Shown one piece after another: positions 19,880 to 27,943 of a stretch of DNA of 64,000 nucleotides; position 1 is the stretch's first letter; the number at the start of each line of letters is the position of its first letter. Source of the DNA: Fimbriimonadaceae bacterium (GTDB lineage Bacteria; Armatimonadota; Fimbriimonadia; Fimbriimonadales; Fimbriimonadaceae); assembly GCA_026129685.1 (NCBI GenBank), contig JAHCHO010000006.1, positions 62,001 through 126,000 on the forward strand. The letters run 5' to 3'. The position numbers and the translations under genes were made by a program. Under the pieces are notes generated by a model, which saw nothing but the letters and a program-made list of their open reading frames with translations, was not told where the DNA came from and made no database searches.

Positions 19880-21106
19880 ATGACCGAAGTGATCATGCCC
19901 AAGATGGGCGATGGAATGGAGGAAGGCACCCTCCTCGAGTGGCTCAAGAAAGACGGGGACAAGGTGAAGTCGGGCGAGGTCATCGGCACGATCCAAACCG
20001 ATAAGGCCACCCTTGAACTTGCGTCGCCCGGCTCGGGTCGCCTCGGGGGCCTCCTTATCGAAGCGGGCATGACGGTTCCGGTGGGTCGCGCGATCGCGGC
20101 CATCCTCAAGGAGGGCGAGTCGTTGCCCGCCGATTGGGGCAGCGGGACGACGGTCGCCGAGCCGGTCGCCGAAGCGGCCGGTCCCGAGCCCGAAGCCGTT
20201 GCCGCGCCGGAAGACGATTCCCGCGTCAAGGCGAGCCCCTTGGCGAGGAAGATCGCGCGCGAGTTCGGGATCGCCCTTTCGACCATCACCGGTTCGGGGC
20301 CAGGAGGCCGCGTCGTCGAGAAGGACGTGCGCGCTGCGCTCGAGCAACGGGGAGAGGCTCTCGTCGAATCGGCTCCGACGCAAGCGCCCGTGGGCGCCGC
20401 CACGCCCGCCGCCGCCCCATCGGGGGAGGACGCGTTGGTGCCTCTGAACCGGCTACGGCAGATCACCGCACAGCGGACCGCCCAGTCGAAGCAACAGGTT
20501 CCCCACTTCTACGTCACCGTCGAGGTCGACCTCGAGAACATCGTCGATCTGCGCGAGCGGTTCAAGAAGGAAGAGGGGGGCAAGGTTTCCGTCAACGACT
20601 TCGTGATCCGGGCGTGCGCCCTCGCCCTGCGCCAGATGCCCGGGGTCAACAGTTCCTTCGACGGAACGACCCTCCGGCAGTACGGCGACGTGAACATTGG
20701 GATGGCCGTCGCGCTTGAAGACGGGCTGACCGTCCCCGTCCTTCACCAAGCGGATCGGCTGACCCTTCGTCAGATCGCCGAGGCGTCCCGCGACCTCGCC
20801 GCCAAGGCGCGCGAGAGCAAGCTTGGGCTCGACCAACTCACCGGGAGCACCTTCAGTGTCTCAAACATGGGCATGCTGAACGTCGACAACTTTGTCGCGA
20901 TCATCAACCAGCCCAACGCGGCGATCTTGGCGGTGAGCAGCGCACAGAAAGTGGTAGCGGTCAACGACGACGGCGACCTCGAGGTGCGGACCCGGATGAA
21001 CGTCACCGGCTCGTTCGACCACCGGGTGGTGGACGGGGCGGTCGGCGCACGGTTCATGAACCTGGTTCGGGACTACCTGCAGAACCCGACCCGCCTACTG
21101 AGCTGA
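19880..21106 (+). CDS. Dihydrolipoamide acyltransferase (E2) of a 2-oxoacid dehydrogenase complex
   Basis: The E2 core transfers acyl groups from lipoyl-lysine to CoA. The 408-residue product has one lipoyl domain (1-78, lipoyl Lys42 in TDKA), a peripheral-subunit-binding domain (about 116-153), a Pro/Ala linker and the acyltransferase core with FDHRVVDG (His381, Asp385). It most resembles pyruvate dehydrogenase E2, but a branched-chain enzyme cannot be excluded. No E1 or E3 gene is nearby. A TATCTT box lies ten bases upstream of the ATG. The downstream gene is secG, 39 bases later. Confidence 0.92.
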   Translation: MTEVIMPKMGDGMEEGTLLEWLKKDGDKVKSGEVIGTIQTDKATLELASPGSGRLGGLLIEAGMTVPVGRAIAAILKEGESLPADWGSGTTVAEPVAEAAGPEPEAVAAPEDDSRVKASPLARKIAREFGIALSTITGSGPGGRVVEKDVRAALEQRGEALVESAPTQAPVGAATPAAAPSGEDALVPLNRLRQITAQRTAQSKQQVPHFYVTVEVDLENIVDLRERFKKEEGGKVSVNDFVIRACALALRQMPGVNSSFDGTTLRQYGDVNIGMAVALEDGLTVPVLHQADRLTLRQIAEASRDLAAKARESKLGLDQLTGSTFSVSNMGMLNVDNFVAIINQPNAAILAVSSAQKVVAVNDDGDLEVRTRMNVTGSFDHRVVDGAVGARFMNLVRDYLQNPTRLLS

Positions 21107-21145
21107 GCCTCGGGTATCCTTTTCGCTTCGAGGTACAGCGAGCGC

Positions 21146-21391
21146 GTGGTCTTCTACAACATCGTCGTCGGTCTTTCGGTACTCGTCGCGTTGCTCTTCA
21201 CGGGCATCGTGTTCTTCTTCGGCAAAGGAGACGCGATGTCGGGCGGGGGCGGCGTGCGCACGACGTTCAAAGGAAAGGCCGGCTTCGACGATTACGTGTC
21301 GAAACTCACCCTGATCCTGGGCGCCGCGTTCATGGTGCTGATGATCCTCCTCGATATCTGGAACAACCACCTGCCGACCTCCGGCACGTGA
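21146..21391 (+). CDS. secG: Preprotein translocase subunit SecG
   Basis: SecG is the small accessory subunit of the SecYEG channel. The 81-residue product has two membrane segments (about 4-24 and 51-70) around a Gly/Thr-rich cytoplasmic loop, the family layout. The start is GTG. The stop overlaps the GTG of the following metallophosphoesterase gene (GTGA), so these two are coupled. SecG genes are often short and divergent, so the call rests on topology, the FGKGDAMSGGGG loop and length. Confidence 0.8.
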   Translation: MVFYNIVVGLSVLVALLFTGIVFFFGKGDAMSGGGGVRTTFKGKAGFDDYVSKLTLILGAAFMVLMILLDIWNNHLPTSGT

Positions 21392-22119
21392 TCCTGAGCC
21401 TCCTCCATACCGGCGACTTTCACGGTCGCCTCGACGCCGCGCGCTTCGCGCGGCTCGATCCGTGGCGCGCCCAATGCGACCTGTACTTCGACTCCGGTGA
21501 TCTGATCGCCACGGGCAACCTCGCCGTGCCCCTGCGTCCCGATCCGGCCTGGCCCCTCCTCGCCCGTCTGCGCTGCGACGCGAGCGTGCCCGGCAACCGC
21601 GACGTGCACGTCCTCCGCGGCGTTCTCGATGCGAAGATGGCCGGGTCGTCCCACCCCATCCTCTGCGCGAACCTGCGCGACTCCGACCCCGACCGCCCCG
21701 CCCCCCTTCCCGGTAGCCGGATCATCGAAGCCGGCGGCGGACGGGTCGGCGTGTTCGGCGTGATGGTGCCGATGGTGACGGAGCGGATGGCGACGAAGGT
21801 GGCGAGCGCTTACCTGTGGGATTCGCCGGTGGAAACGGCGCGCCGCCTGGTCGAAGAACTCCGACCGAACGTGGACTGCCTGATCGCCCTCACCCACATC
21901 GGCGTCAAGCAGGACATCGCATTGGCGGAGACCGTCCCCGGCCTCGACCTGATCCTGGGAGGGCACTCGCACACCGTGCTCGATTCGCCCGTCCGCGTCG
22001 GCGACGCGTGGATCTGTCACACCGGCTCCCACGGTCGCTTCGCCGGCCGGTACCGTTGGCAGTCCGGACGAGGGGTCGAAGGGCGACTGCTCCCGCTCGA
22101 CCGACCCGATGGGCTCTAG
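21388..22119 (+). CDS. Calcineurin-like metallophosphoesterase, 5'-nucleotidase-like
   Basis: A 243-residue cytoplasmic phosphoesterase. Metal-binding motifs appear in order: HTGDFHGRL (8-16), DSGD, PGNRD, a histidine in LTHIGVKQD and GGHSH near 190. This matches the catalytic domain of UshA-like 5'-nucleotidases without their C-terminal substrate domain and without a signal peptide, so it may act inside the cell. The start is GTG overlapping the secG stop. The end overlaps the convergent alpha-mannosidase by four bases. Confidence 0.82.
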   Translation: MILSLLHTGDFHGRLDAARFARLDPWRAQCDLYFDSGDLIATGNLAVPLRPDPAWPLLARLRCDASVPGNRDVHVLRGVLDAKMAGSSHPILCANLRDSDPDRPAPLPGSRIIEAGGGRVGVFGVMVPMVTERMATKVASAYLWDSPVETARRLVEELRPNVDCLIALTHIGVKQDIALAETVPGLDLILGGHSHTVLDSPVRVGDAWICHTGSHGRFAGRYRWQSGRGVEGRLLPLDRPDGL

Positions 22120-25100
22120 ACCGCGATCCGGACGGTCAGAATCTCGAACGGGCGGTACGCGAACATCGCCAGTCCGTCCACCGTCTCCAACTCCATGATC
22201 GGGTTCTCCTCCAGGTCGCAGAGCCAAGCCGAGCGGATCGGCCGCGCCGAAGCCAGTTCGCCGTTGCCCCGCGAGTTGTGGCACTCGTACAACCGGACGA
22301 TCAAGTCGTCGCCCGCCTCCGCCTTCTTGACCGCCTCGATCACCAGATTCGGGTTGTCGCAGGAGACGAACGGGGGCAACGCGGCGGCAAGTCCCTTCTG
22401 CGGTGTCAGCCGGACCGAACGAAGGGGCGCGTTCAGGGCGTAGGCCGCTTGCACCACGTTCGAGTACGGGAGGGTGCCGACGTGGGGCAAGAGCACGTAG
22501 GTGAATCGGTGTCGGCCCATATCGCATTCAGGGTCCGGGGCCTTTGGCGCGCGCAGCAGCGACAACCGAATCGTGTTGCCCTGGGCGTCATGGCCGTACT
22601 TTCCGTCGTTGAGCAGCGCCACGCCTTGGTCGCCCTCGCTGACGTCCACCCACTTCTGGGCACAGACCTCGAACTTGGCCAAGTCCCAACTCGTGTTCGT
22701 GTGCGTCGGCCGCTCCACGTGGCCAAACTGAATCTCGTAGGTGGCGCGACTCGCGTTGACGTTCAGCGGGAACGCGACCTTGAGCAACTTGTCCTCCTCG
22801 TGCCAGTCGATCTCGGTGTCGAAGCGCACCCCGGGGGTTGGGCCGAGGCTGATCCGCTGACGGATTCGGCTGTTGCCGAAACGCCGCACGACCTCTGCCG
22901 CCACCCGTACCGGGCCCTTTTCGACGACTTCAAAGCTCTCGGCTTTGAGCAGTTCGCGGCACGTCTCGTAGGCGAACACGTCGATGTCCCAAGCGGACCA
23001 GAACAACGGCTTGTCGTCGAACAACTGGAAGACGTTGGCGGGACGATCGGGCTGGACGTACTCGCGTCCGTCGCCCAGGCTCTGGACGCTCGTCAGGTTG
23101 CCGTTGGCGTCGAACCGAATCGAGAGCTCGTCGTTCTCGAGCCGGCGGCCGCTCGCCCGAAGGCGCGCCTTGACGTTGGGCGGCGCGCTCCCCAGGTCGC
23201 CCACCTGGACGGCGCCGAGCACGCTCGAAGGCGTGGCGAACACCAACTTGCTCTCGCCGAACTCCTCGACCAACTGGACCGGAAGCGCCTCGTCGCCGAC
23301 GCGCAGGGACGACGGCGTTTCGCCGCCCTCCCAGTCGATCGCGCCTTGGGTCACGATTCCCGCGTTCTGGAACAGGGCGACGGGCCGCTCGTAACCGGCG
23401 GTATCGAGTCGGGCGGCGATGGCCCGCAGGCTGTCGCCCACCACCCGCTCCCCGATCTCCACGACCGTTCGGTAGTCGGCGGCGCTGTCCACATACACCT
23501 CGTTCACCGACGAGCCGGGAATGATGTCGTGGAACTGGTTCAGCAGGACGAGCTTCCAGGCCGCCTCGAGATCCTCCGCCGGGTAGGGCCGATCGGCGAA
23601 CGCCGCCAACCACTCGGCGTCTCGCAACAGGAACTCGGTCACCCGGTTCATCTTCTTGTTCGCCGCCTGACTGGTGTAGGTGCCACGGTGAAGCTCGAGG
23701 TAAAGCTCGCCCACCCAGGTGGCAAGGTCCCGGCTTTTGGCCTTCGCCTCTTCGAAGAACGAAAGGGCGGTCTTGCTCCCCTCCACGTCCGGCAGGTTTG
23801 AGACCTTGCGCGCCCGACGCAGGAACTCGAGGTGTTGCTCGGTTGGGCCGCCGCCTCCGTCGCCGAACCCAAAGACGTAGAGCGATTGGCCCGAGCGGGC
23901 GTGATCCTTGAAGTTGGACACCGATCGGAGGAGTTCGGCCGGTTCGCCGTTCCCGCAGTAGGTGTCGGCGGGCGGGAAGTGCGACCAGACTTTGGTGCCG
24001 TCGATCCCCTGCCACCAGAACGTATGGTGCGGGAACTTGTTTAACTGGTTCCAACTGATCTTCTGGGTGAGGAAGTACCGGATGCCGAACTTCCCGAGAA
24101 TCTGCGGCAGGGCGGCGGAGTAACCGAACACGTCCGGCAACCACATGTCCTCCGTCTGGTAGCCGAGTTTGTCCCGGAAGTACTTCCGACCGTAGAGGAA
24201 CTGGCGAACGAGGGACTCCGCCCCCGTCAGGTTGCAGTCCGCCTCGATCCACATCGAACCGACCGGTTCCCATTGACCGGCGGCGATCGCCGCCTTCACG
24301 CGCTCGAACAGGACCGGATACTCCTTCTCGAGCCACTCGTACTGCGCGGCCTGGGAGTGCACGAACACGTACTCCGGATACTGGGAGATCAGATCGAGCT
24401 GGGTGGCCGTGGTGTGCGCCATCTTCAGCTTGGTCACCCGGATCGGCCAGAGCCACGCCGTGTCGAGGTGCGCGTGCCCCACCGGCGTCAGCGTGTGGCG
24501 CACGTCGGCGGTCAGTTGACCAAGCGCGTCGCGCACGATCTTGCGGCCCGTCGCGGCGGCCGCGATCCCATCGATCGCCCATACGTTGCACACCTCGTTC
24601 AGGCCGCGAAGGACGATGTGGAATTCGGGGGTGTCCTCCTTGAGCGCCCCCAGCAGACTCTGGGCAAAAGCCACGTCGTAATAGAGCGCCTTGACTCCCT
24701 CGCGGATCTCGACCAGCTCCGCGCCCTCGACGGTTGCGACGAGCGGCCGACGCGGCAGTTCACGCAGGTGAACTCGGTGTTCCGGGTTCCCGGCGTAGGC
24801 CTGGACGTACCGCTCCAGCGCCTCGCCGCCCGCCGCTTCGCGCAAGATCGGCCACACGTCGTGGGGGCCGTCGATGCCGCGCACGGGCGAGTTGTCGGCC
24901 CAGGCGGTCGCCTCCGCGCCGACCCGGACGTGGAGGCCGACGGCGCGTCCGGCCCAATCCTCGGGCACCCGGCCCTTCACCCGGAACCACGCTTCACGGT
25001 ACGCCGGTCCCCACTCGAATCCGGGAGCGACGGCCGTGTACGCGCCCTTCCGAGCATGGGCCTCGTCCGGGTGCGCTTCGCCATCGTAGGCGAGATCCAG

Positions 25101-25190
25101 GGAGACGCGCTCGCCGTACACGCTCGGCTTCAGTTGATGCTCGAGAAACTGGGCAATTCGACGACGAGTCAGGTCCGGATGCTTGAGCAT
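22116..25190 (-). CDS. Alpha-mannosidase, glycoside hydrolase family 38
   Basis: Hydrolyses alpha-linked mannose from glycans or glycoproteins, retaining mechanism with zinc. The 1024-residue product has an N-terminal beta domain (1-230), the GH38 catalytic barrel with VGHAHLDTAWLWP (zinc ligands His239 or His241 and Asp243), the nucleophile Asp353 in WLPDVFGYS, a helical middle domain and C-terminal beta sheets. There is no signal peptide, so it acts in the cytoplasm on imported oligosaccharides. The start at MLKHPDL has an AAGGA about 15 bases upstream; a TAGACT box lies further up. A sugar ABC permease lies 3 kb upstream on the same strand, but not in one operon. Confidence 0.95.
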   Translation of the reverse strand: MLKHPDLTRRRIAQFLEHQLKPSVYGERVSLDLAYDGEAHPDEAHARKGAYTAVAPGFEWGPAYREAWFRVKGRVPEDWAGRAVGLHVRVGAEATAWADNSPVRGIDGPHDVWPILREAAGGEALERYVQAYAGNPEHRVHLRELPRRPLVATVEGAELVEIREGVKALYYDVAFAQSLLGALKEDTPEFHIVLRGLNEVCNVWAIDGIAAAATGRKIVRDALGQLTADVRHTLTPVGHAHLDTAWLWPIRVTKLKMAHTTATQLDLISQYPEYVFVHSQAAQYEWLEKEYPVLFERVKAAIAAGQWEPVGSMWIEADCNLTGAESLVRQFLYGRKYFRDKLGYQTEDMWLPDVFGYSAALPQILGKFGIRYFLTQKISWNQLNKFPHHTFWWQGIDGTKVWSHFPPADTYCGNGEPAELLRSVSNFKDHARSGQSLYVFGFGDGGGGPTEQHLEFLRRARKVSNLPDVEGSKTALSFFEEAKAKSRDLATWVGELYLELHRGTYTSQAANKKMNRVTEFLLRDAEWLAAFADRPYPAEDLEAAWKLVLLNQFHDIIPGSSVNEVYVDSAADYRTVVEIGERVVGDSLRAIAARLDTAGYERPVALFQNAGIVTQGAIDWEGGETPSSLRVGDEALPVQLVEEFGESKLVFATPSSVLGAVQVGDLGSAPPNVKARLRASGRRLENDELSIRFDANGNLTSVQSLGDGREYVQPDRPANVFQLFDDKPLFWSAWDIDVFAYETCRELLKAESFEVVEKGPVRVAAEVVRRFGNSRIRQRISLGPTPGVRFDTEIDWHEEDKLLKVAFPLNVNASRATYEIQFGHVERPTHTNTSWDLAKFEVCAQKWVDVSEGDQGVALLNDGKYGHDAQGNTIRLSLLRAPKAPDPECDMGRHRFTYVLLPHVGTLPYSNVVQAAYALNAPLRSVRLTPQKGLAAALPPFVSCDNPNLVIEAVKKAEAGDDLIVRLYECHNSRGNGELASARPIRSAWLCDLEENPIMELETVDGLAMFAYRPFEILTVRIAV

Positions 25191-25263
25191 GGGGTGGGGT
25201 CCTTTGGGCGAACGCAACGCAGTCTACTTGGCGAGCCAAACCAAAGAGCGGGCACCGATAGGG

Positions 25264-25269
25264 TACTTT
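25264..25269 (+). promoter_or_regulatory. -10 box predicting a leaderless mRNA
   Basis: TACTTT, six bases before the ATG of the DprA-like gene at 25276. Confidence 0.55.
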
Positions 25270-25275
25270 CGTACC

Positions 25276-26238
25276 ATGCGGAACGTTGAATGTCGGCCGA
25301 GTGGTCTCGCGACGCCCGAACCCAACCGCGCCACGGCGGCTTGGTCGCCCGCTTCCGTCCTCGCCGCACTCTATCTGCCGGGATATCCCGGCCCGGTCCC
25401 CGCCCCGTCGAGGTGGCCCGCCGTCGCGAACGCGATTCGCGCTTCCGCGCCGGACGGGTGTCGCGACCTGAGCGAACGGTTGCGCCGAGGTGGGCTTTCG
25501 ATGGAGGCGTTCTTGCTCGAAGACGAGGCGCGCCGACGGTGGGCGCAACGGGCCCTGGATGCGGGCGGCGCCCTGACGGCGATGGACGAGGCCTACCCCC
25601 GGACGTGGCTGGCCCGCCTCGGTTCGGCCGCGCCCCCGGCCCTGTGGGTCGAACCACGGACCGACGCCGGTCCTCTTCGCCCACCGCGCTTGCCCGGTTG
25701 GATCGGCGTGGTGGGCTCGCGGTCGCCCCACGAGGCGGACCTTCGATTCGCGGCGGGCGTCGCCCGGGAGGCGCACCGCCTCGGCTTCGGCGTCGTGTCC
25801 GGCGGGGCCCCGGGCGTCGATCGCGCGGCCATCCGGGGCGCCGGTCTCGCCGCCGACACGCTCGAGGTGCTGCCTTGCGGGATCGCGGTCGCGCGGGTCA
25901 ACGGCTTTGGGTCGGCCGCGCGCTGGTCCGCTTCGATCGCGGCCCCAACGGCGGCTTTTGCGGGCGCGATGGCCATGCGCCGAAACGTCCTCGTCTACGG
26001 GCTCGGGGTCGCCACGGTGGTGGTGCGGGCGCGGTTCAAGATGGGCGGCACGTGGAACGGCGCGCTCGAGGCCCGGCGTCGGCGGCTCGGCCCGATCCTC
26101 GTCCAACGAGACGAAGGCGATCTCGCCCACCGTGCCCTCGTGGCTCTCGGCGCGGTTCCGGTCGAAACGCCCGAGGCCCTCGAGGAGGCGTTGCGCGCGG
26201 CCCCCCGCCAGCCGTCCCTGTTCTCCTCGCTCGGATGA
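25276..26238 (+). CDS. DprA/Smf-like protein, divergent
   Basis: A 320-residue protein with the Rossmann-like core of DprA, which loads RecA on incoming single-stranded DNA in natural transformation. Seen: AMDEAYPRTWLARL (the YP-x-x-L entry), GWIGVVGSRSP, GFGVVSGGAPGVDRAA and LEVLPCGIAV. The later GLSDAVVV-like segment is altered to VYGLGVATVVV and the FPxRNRIIA stretch is replaced by AFAGAMAMRRN. The C-terminal winged helix is absent. It may be a divergent DprA or a nucleotide-binding relative. The start is supported by the TACTTT box six bases upstream. It is divergent from the alpha-mannosidase gene. Confidence 0.62.
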   Translation: MRNVECRPSGLATPEPNRATAAWSPASVLAALYLPGYPGPVPAPSRWPAVANAIRASAPDGCRDLSERLRRGGLSMEAFLLEDEARRRWAQRALDAGGALTAMDEAYPRTWLARLGSAAPPALWVEPRTDAGPLRPPRLPGWIGVVGSRSPHEADLRFAAGVAREAHRLGFGVVSGGAPGVDRAAIRGAGLAADTLEVLPCGIAVARVNGFGSAARWSASIAAPTAAFAGAMAMRRNVLVYGLGVATVVVRARFKMGGTWNGALEARRRRLGPILVQRDEGDLAHRALVALGAVPVETPEALEEALRAAPRQPSLFSSLG

Positions 26239-26250
26239 TCGGGTCCGACG

Positions 26251-27849
26251 TCAGGCGGCGCGGGCGACGTCCGGTTCGTCCTCCACGACCCGGTTCCTTC
26301 CGGCGCGTTTCGCGGCGTAAAGCGATCGGTCGGCGCCCTCGACAAGTCCGGCGCGATCGTGGCCGCCGTCCGGCAGGGAGGCCACACCCACGCTGCAGGT
26401 GACGTTCCGCCCCGGCCAAGGCGACTTCTCGACCGCCTCGCGGATTCGCTCGGCGGTCGCCCGCGCGCGGGCCCGATCGGTGCTCGGAAGGATCACGGAA
26501 AACTCCTCGCCGCCGACGCGGGCGACGAAATCCTCTTCTCGTACCGTTTCCACCAAGAGGCGTCCCAGCCGCCGCAACACTTCGTCCCCCGCCGGGTGTC
26601 CGAACGCGTCGTTGAACTGCTTGAAGAGGTCCACGTCGATCGCGAGCAAGGAGGTGACCGTGCGACCTTCGGCCGCGCGCGCCAGTTCCTCGTCCAGGCG
26701 GCGGTCGAAGGCCCGCCGGTTGGCCACGCCTGTGAGGGGATCCCGGGTGGCGAGACGCTCCAGTTTCGTGTTGGCGATTTCGAGTTCGCGCGTGCGCACC
26801 TCGAGTTCGCCCTGAACCCGCGTGAGTTGGGCCATGTGCTCGGCCAGACGCGCCTCCATCGTCTTGCGCTCCGTCACGTCCTCGGCGATGCCAAGGATGC
26901 GGTTCGGCACCCCTCGAACGGACCGCTCGAAGACGACCTCGCGCGTCCGCAACCAGCGATAGTCGCCATCGAAGTGGCGGACCCGGTACTCCACGTCGTG
27001 GACTTCGCCGTCGCGCGCCGCCATCACGCGCTGAAAGTGAAGGCCCGCCGTCATGCGGTCGTCGGCGTGCACCAGATCGGACACAAGTCGGGCGCCCATG
27101 TTCTTAACCGCGTCGGGCGAGTAGCCCAGGGCGTCCTCGATGGCTTGGTTCACGTAGGCGTGGGAGTTCGCATCGAGATCGTAGATGTAGACGATGTGCG
27201 GGATCGTCTGCTCCATCTTGTCCGAGAAACGCTGCCGCTCCGCGAGTTCGCGCAGGGCGTTCTCGCGTTGCGTCACGTCGCGGGAGGTCAAGTGTAGGCG
27301 ACCGGCCGTGCCCTCCTCCGCCACCGGATGGACGGACGTCTCGAGCCAGAGCAAATCGCCCTCCCGGTTGCGGGCGCGGAACGTGAGGCGGGTCGGCGTC
27401 GCCGTGCGTTGGGCCCGACGGACGAGAGCGGCACAGCGCGCGCGATCGACCGGCTCGACGAAAAACAGGTCGCCTCGGCCCACCAACTCGCTTGGCTCGT
27501 AGCCGAGCACGACGCGGCTCGAAGGCGAGGCGTACAGGCACGTCCCGTCCGCCTCGTGAACCGTGACCATGTCGGTCGCGTGCTCCGCGACGAACCGGTA
27601 CCGCACCTCGCTCTCCGCCAAGGCGCGTTCGGTCGTGGCGAAGCGCCTCAGCTGAACACGCATGAGGATGGCAAGAGCGACCCCTGCGAGGACGGAGACG
27701 GCGAGGACGCAATCGGCGACGACCGTGTCGTACCAGAGGTGCGCGACGTAGGCGGAGACCTGGGTTGCCACGAACGCGAGGAACGCGACGCAAGACCCCC
27801 GAAGCGTTCGGGTTGTGGTCGATCGATAGTTCCCAAAGGCCGTGCTCAT
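26251..27849 (-). CDS. Membrane diguanylate cyclase with two PAS domains
   Basis: Makes the second messenger c-di-GMP from GTP. From ATG 27849 the product has 532 residues (a TTG at 27861 would add four). Two membrane helices (about 21-38 and 44-63) are followed by PAS1 (80-195, DVTQREN end), PAS2 (205-328, DVTERKT end), a short coiled coil (331-365) and GGDEF. The catalytic motif is GGEEF at 446-450, with an intact product-inhibition site RxxD (437-440) exactly five residues before it, so it should be active and feedback-controlled. No cognate effector is adjacent. It follows the ABC permease gene on the same strand after about 95 bases. Confidence 0.93.
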   Translation of the reverse strand: MSTAFGNYRSTTTRTLRGSCVAFLAFVATQVSAYVAHLWYDTVVADCVLAVSVLAGVALAILMRVQLRRFATTERALAESEVRYRFVAEHATDMVTVHEADGTCLYASPSSRVVLGYEPSELVGRGDLFFVEPVDRARCAALVRRAQRTATPTRLTFRARNREGDLLWLETSVHPVAEEGTAGRLHLTSRDVTQRENALRELAERQRFSDKMEQTIPHIVYIYDLDANSHAYVNQAIEDALGYSPDAVKNMGARLVSDLVHADDRMTAGLHFQRVMAARDGEVHDVEYRVRHFDGDYRWLRTREVVFERSVRGVPNRILGIAEDVTERKTMEARLAEHMAQLTRVQGELEVRTRELEIANTKLERLATRDPLTGVANRRAFDRRLDEELARAAEGRTVTSLLAIDVDLFKQFNDAFGHPAGDEVLRRLGRLLVETVREEDFVARVGGEEFSVILPSTDRARARATAERIREAVEKSPWPGRNVTCSVGVASLPDGGHDRAGLVEGADRSLYAAKRAGRNRVVEDEPDVARAA

Positions 27850-27943
27850 GCGCCGATCCAACCTAATCTTTCGGCACGAACGGACGCGGGAACCGGCAGT
27901 CTTTCAGGGTGTTTTCGGCATTCCGGCGATCTTGCGGGGGACC

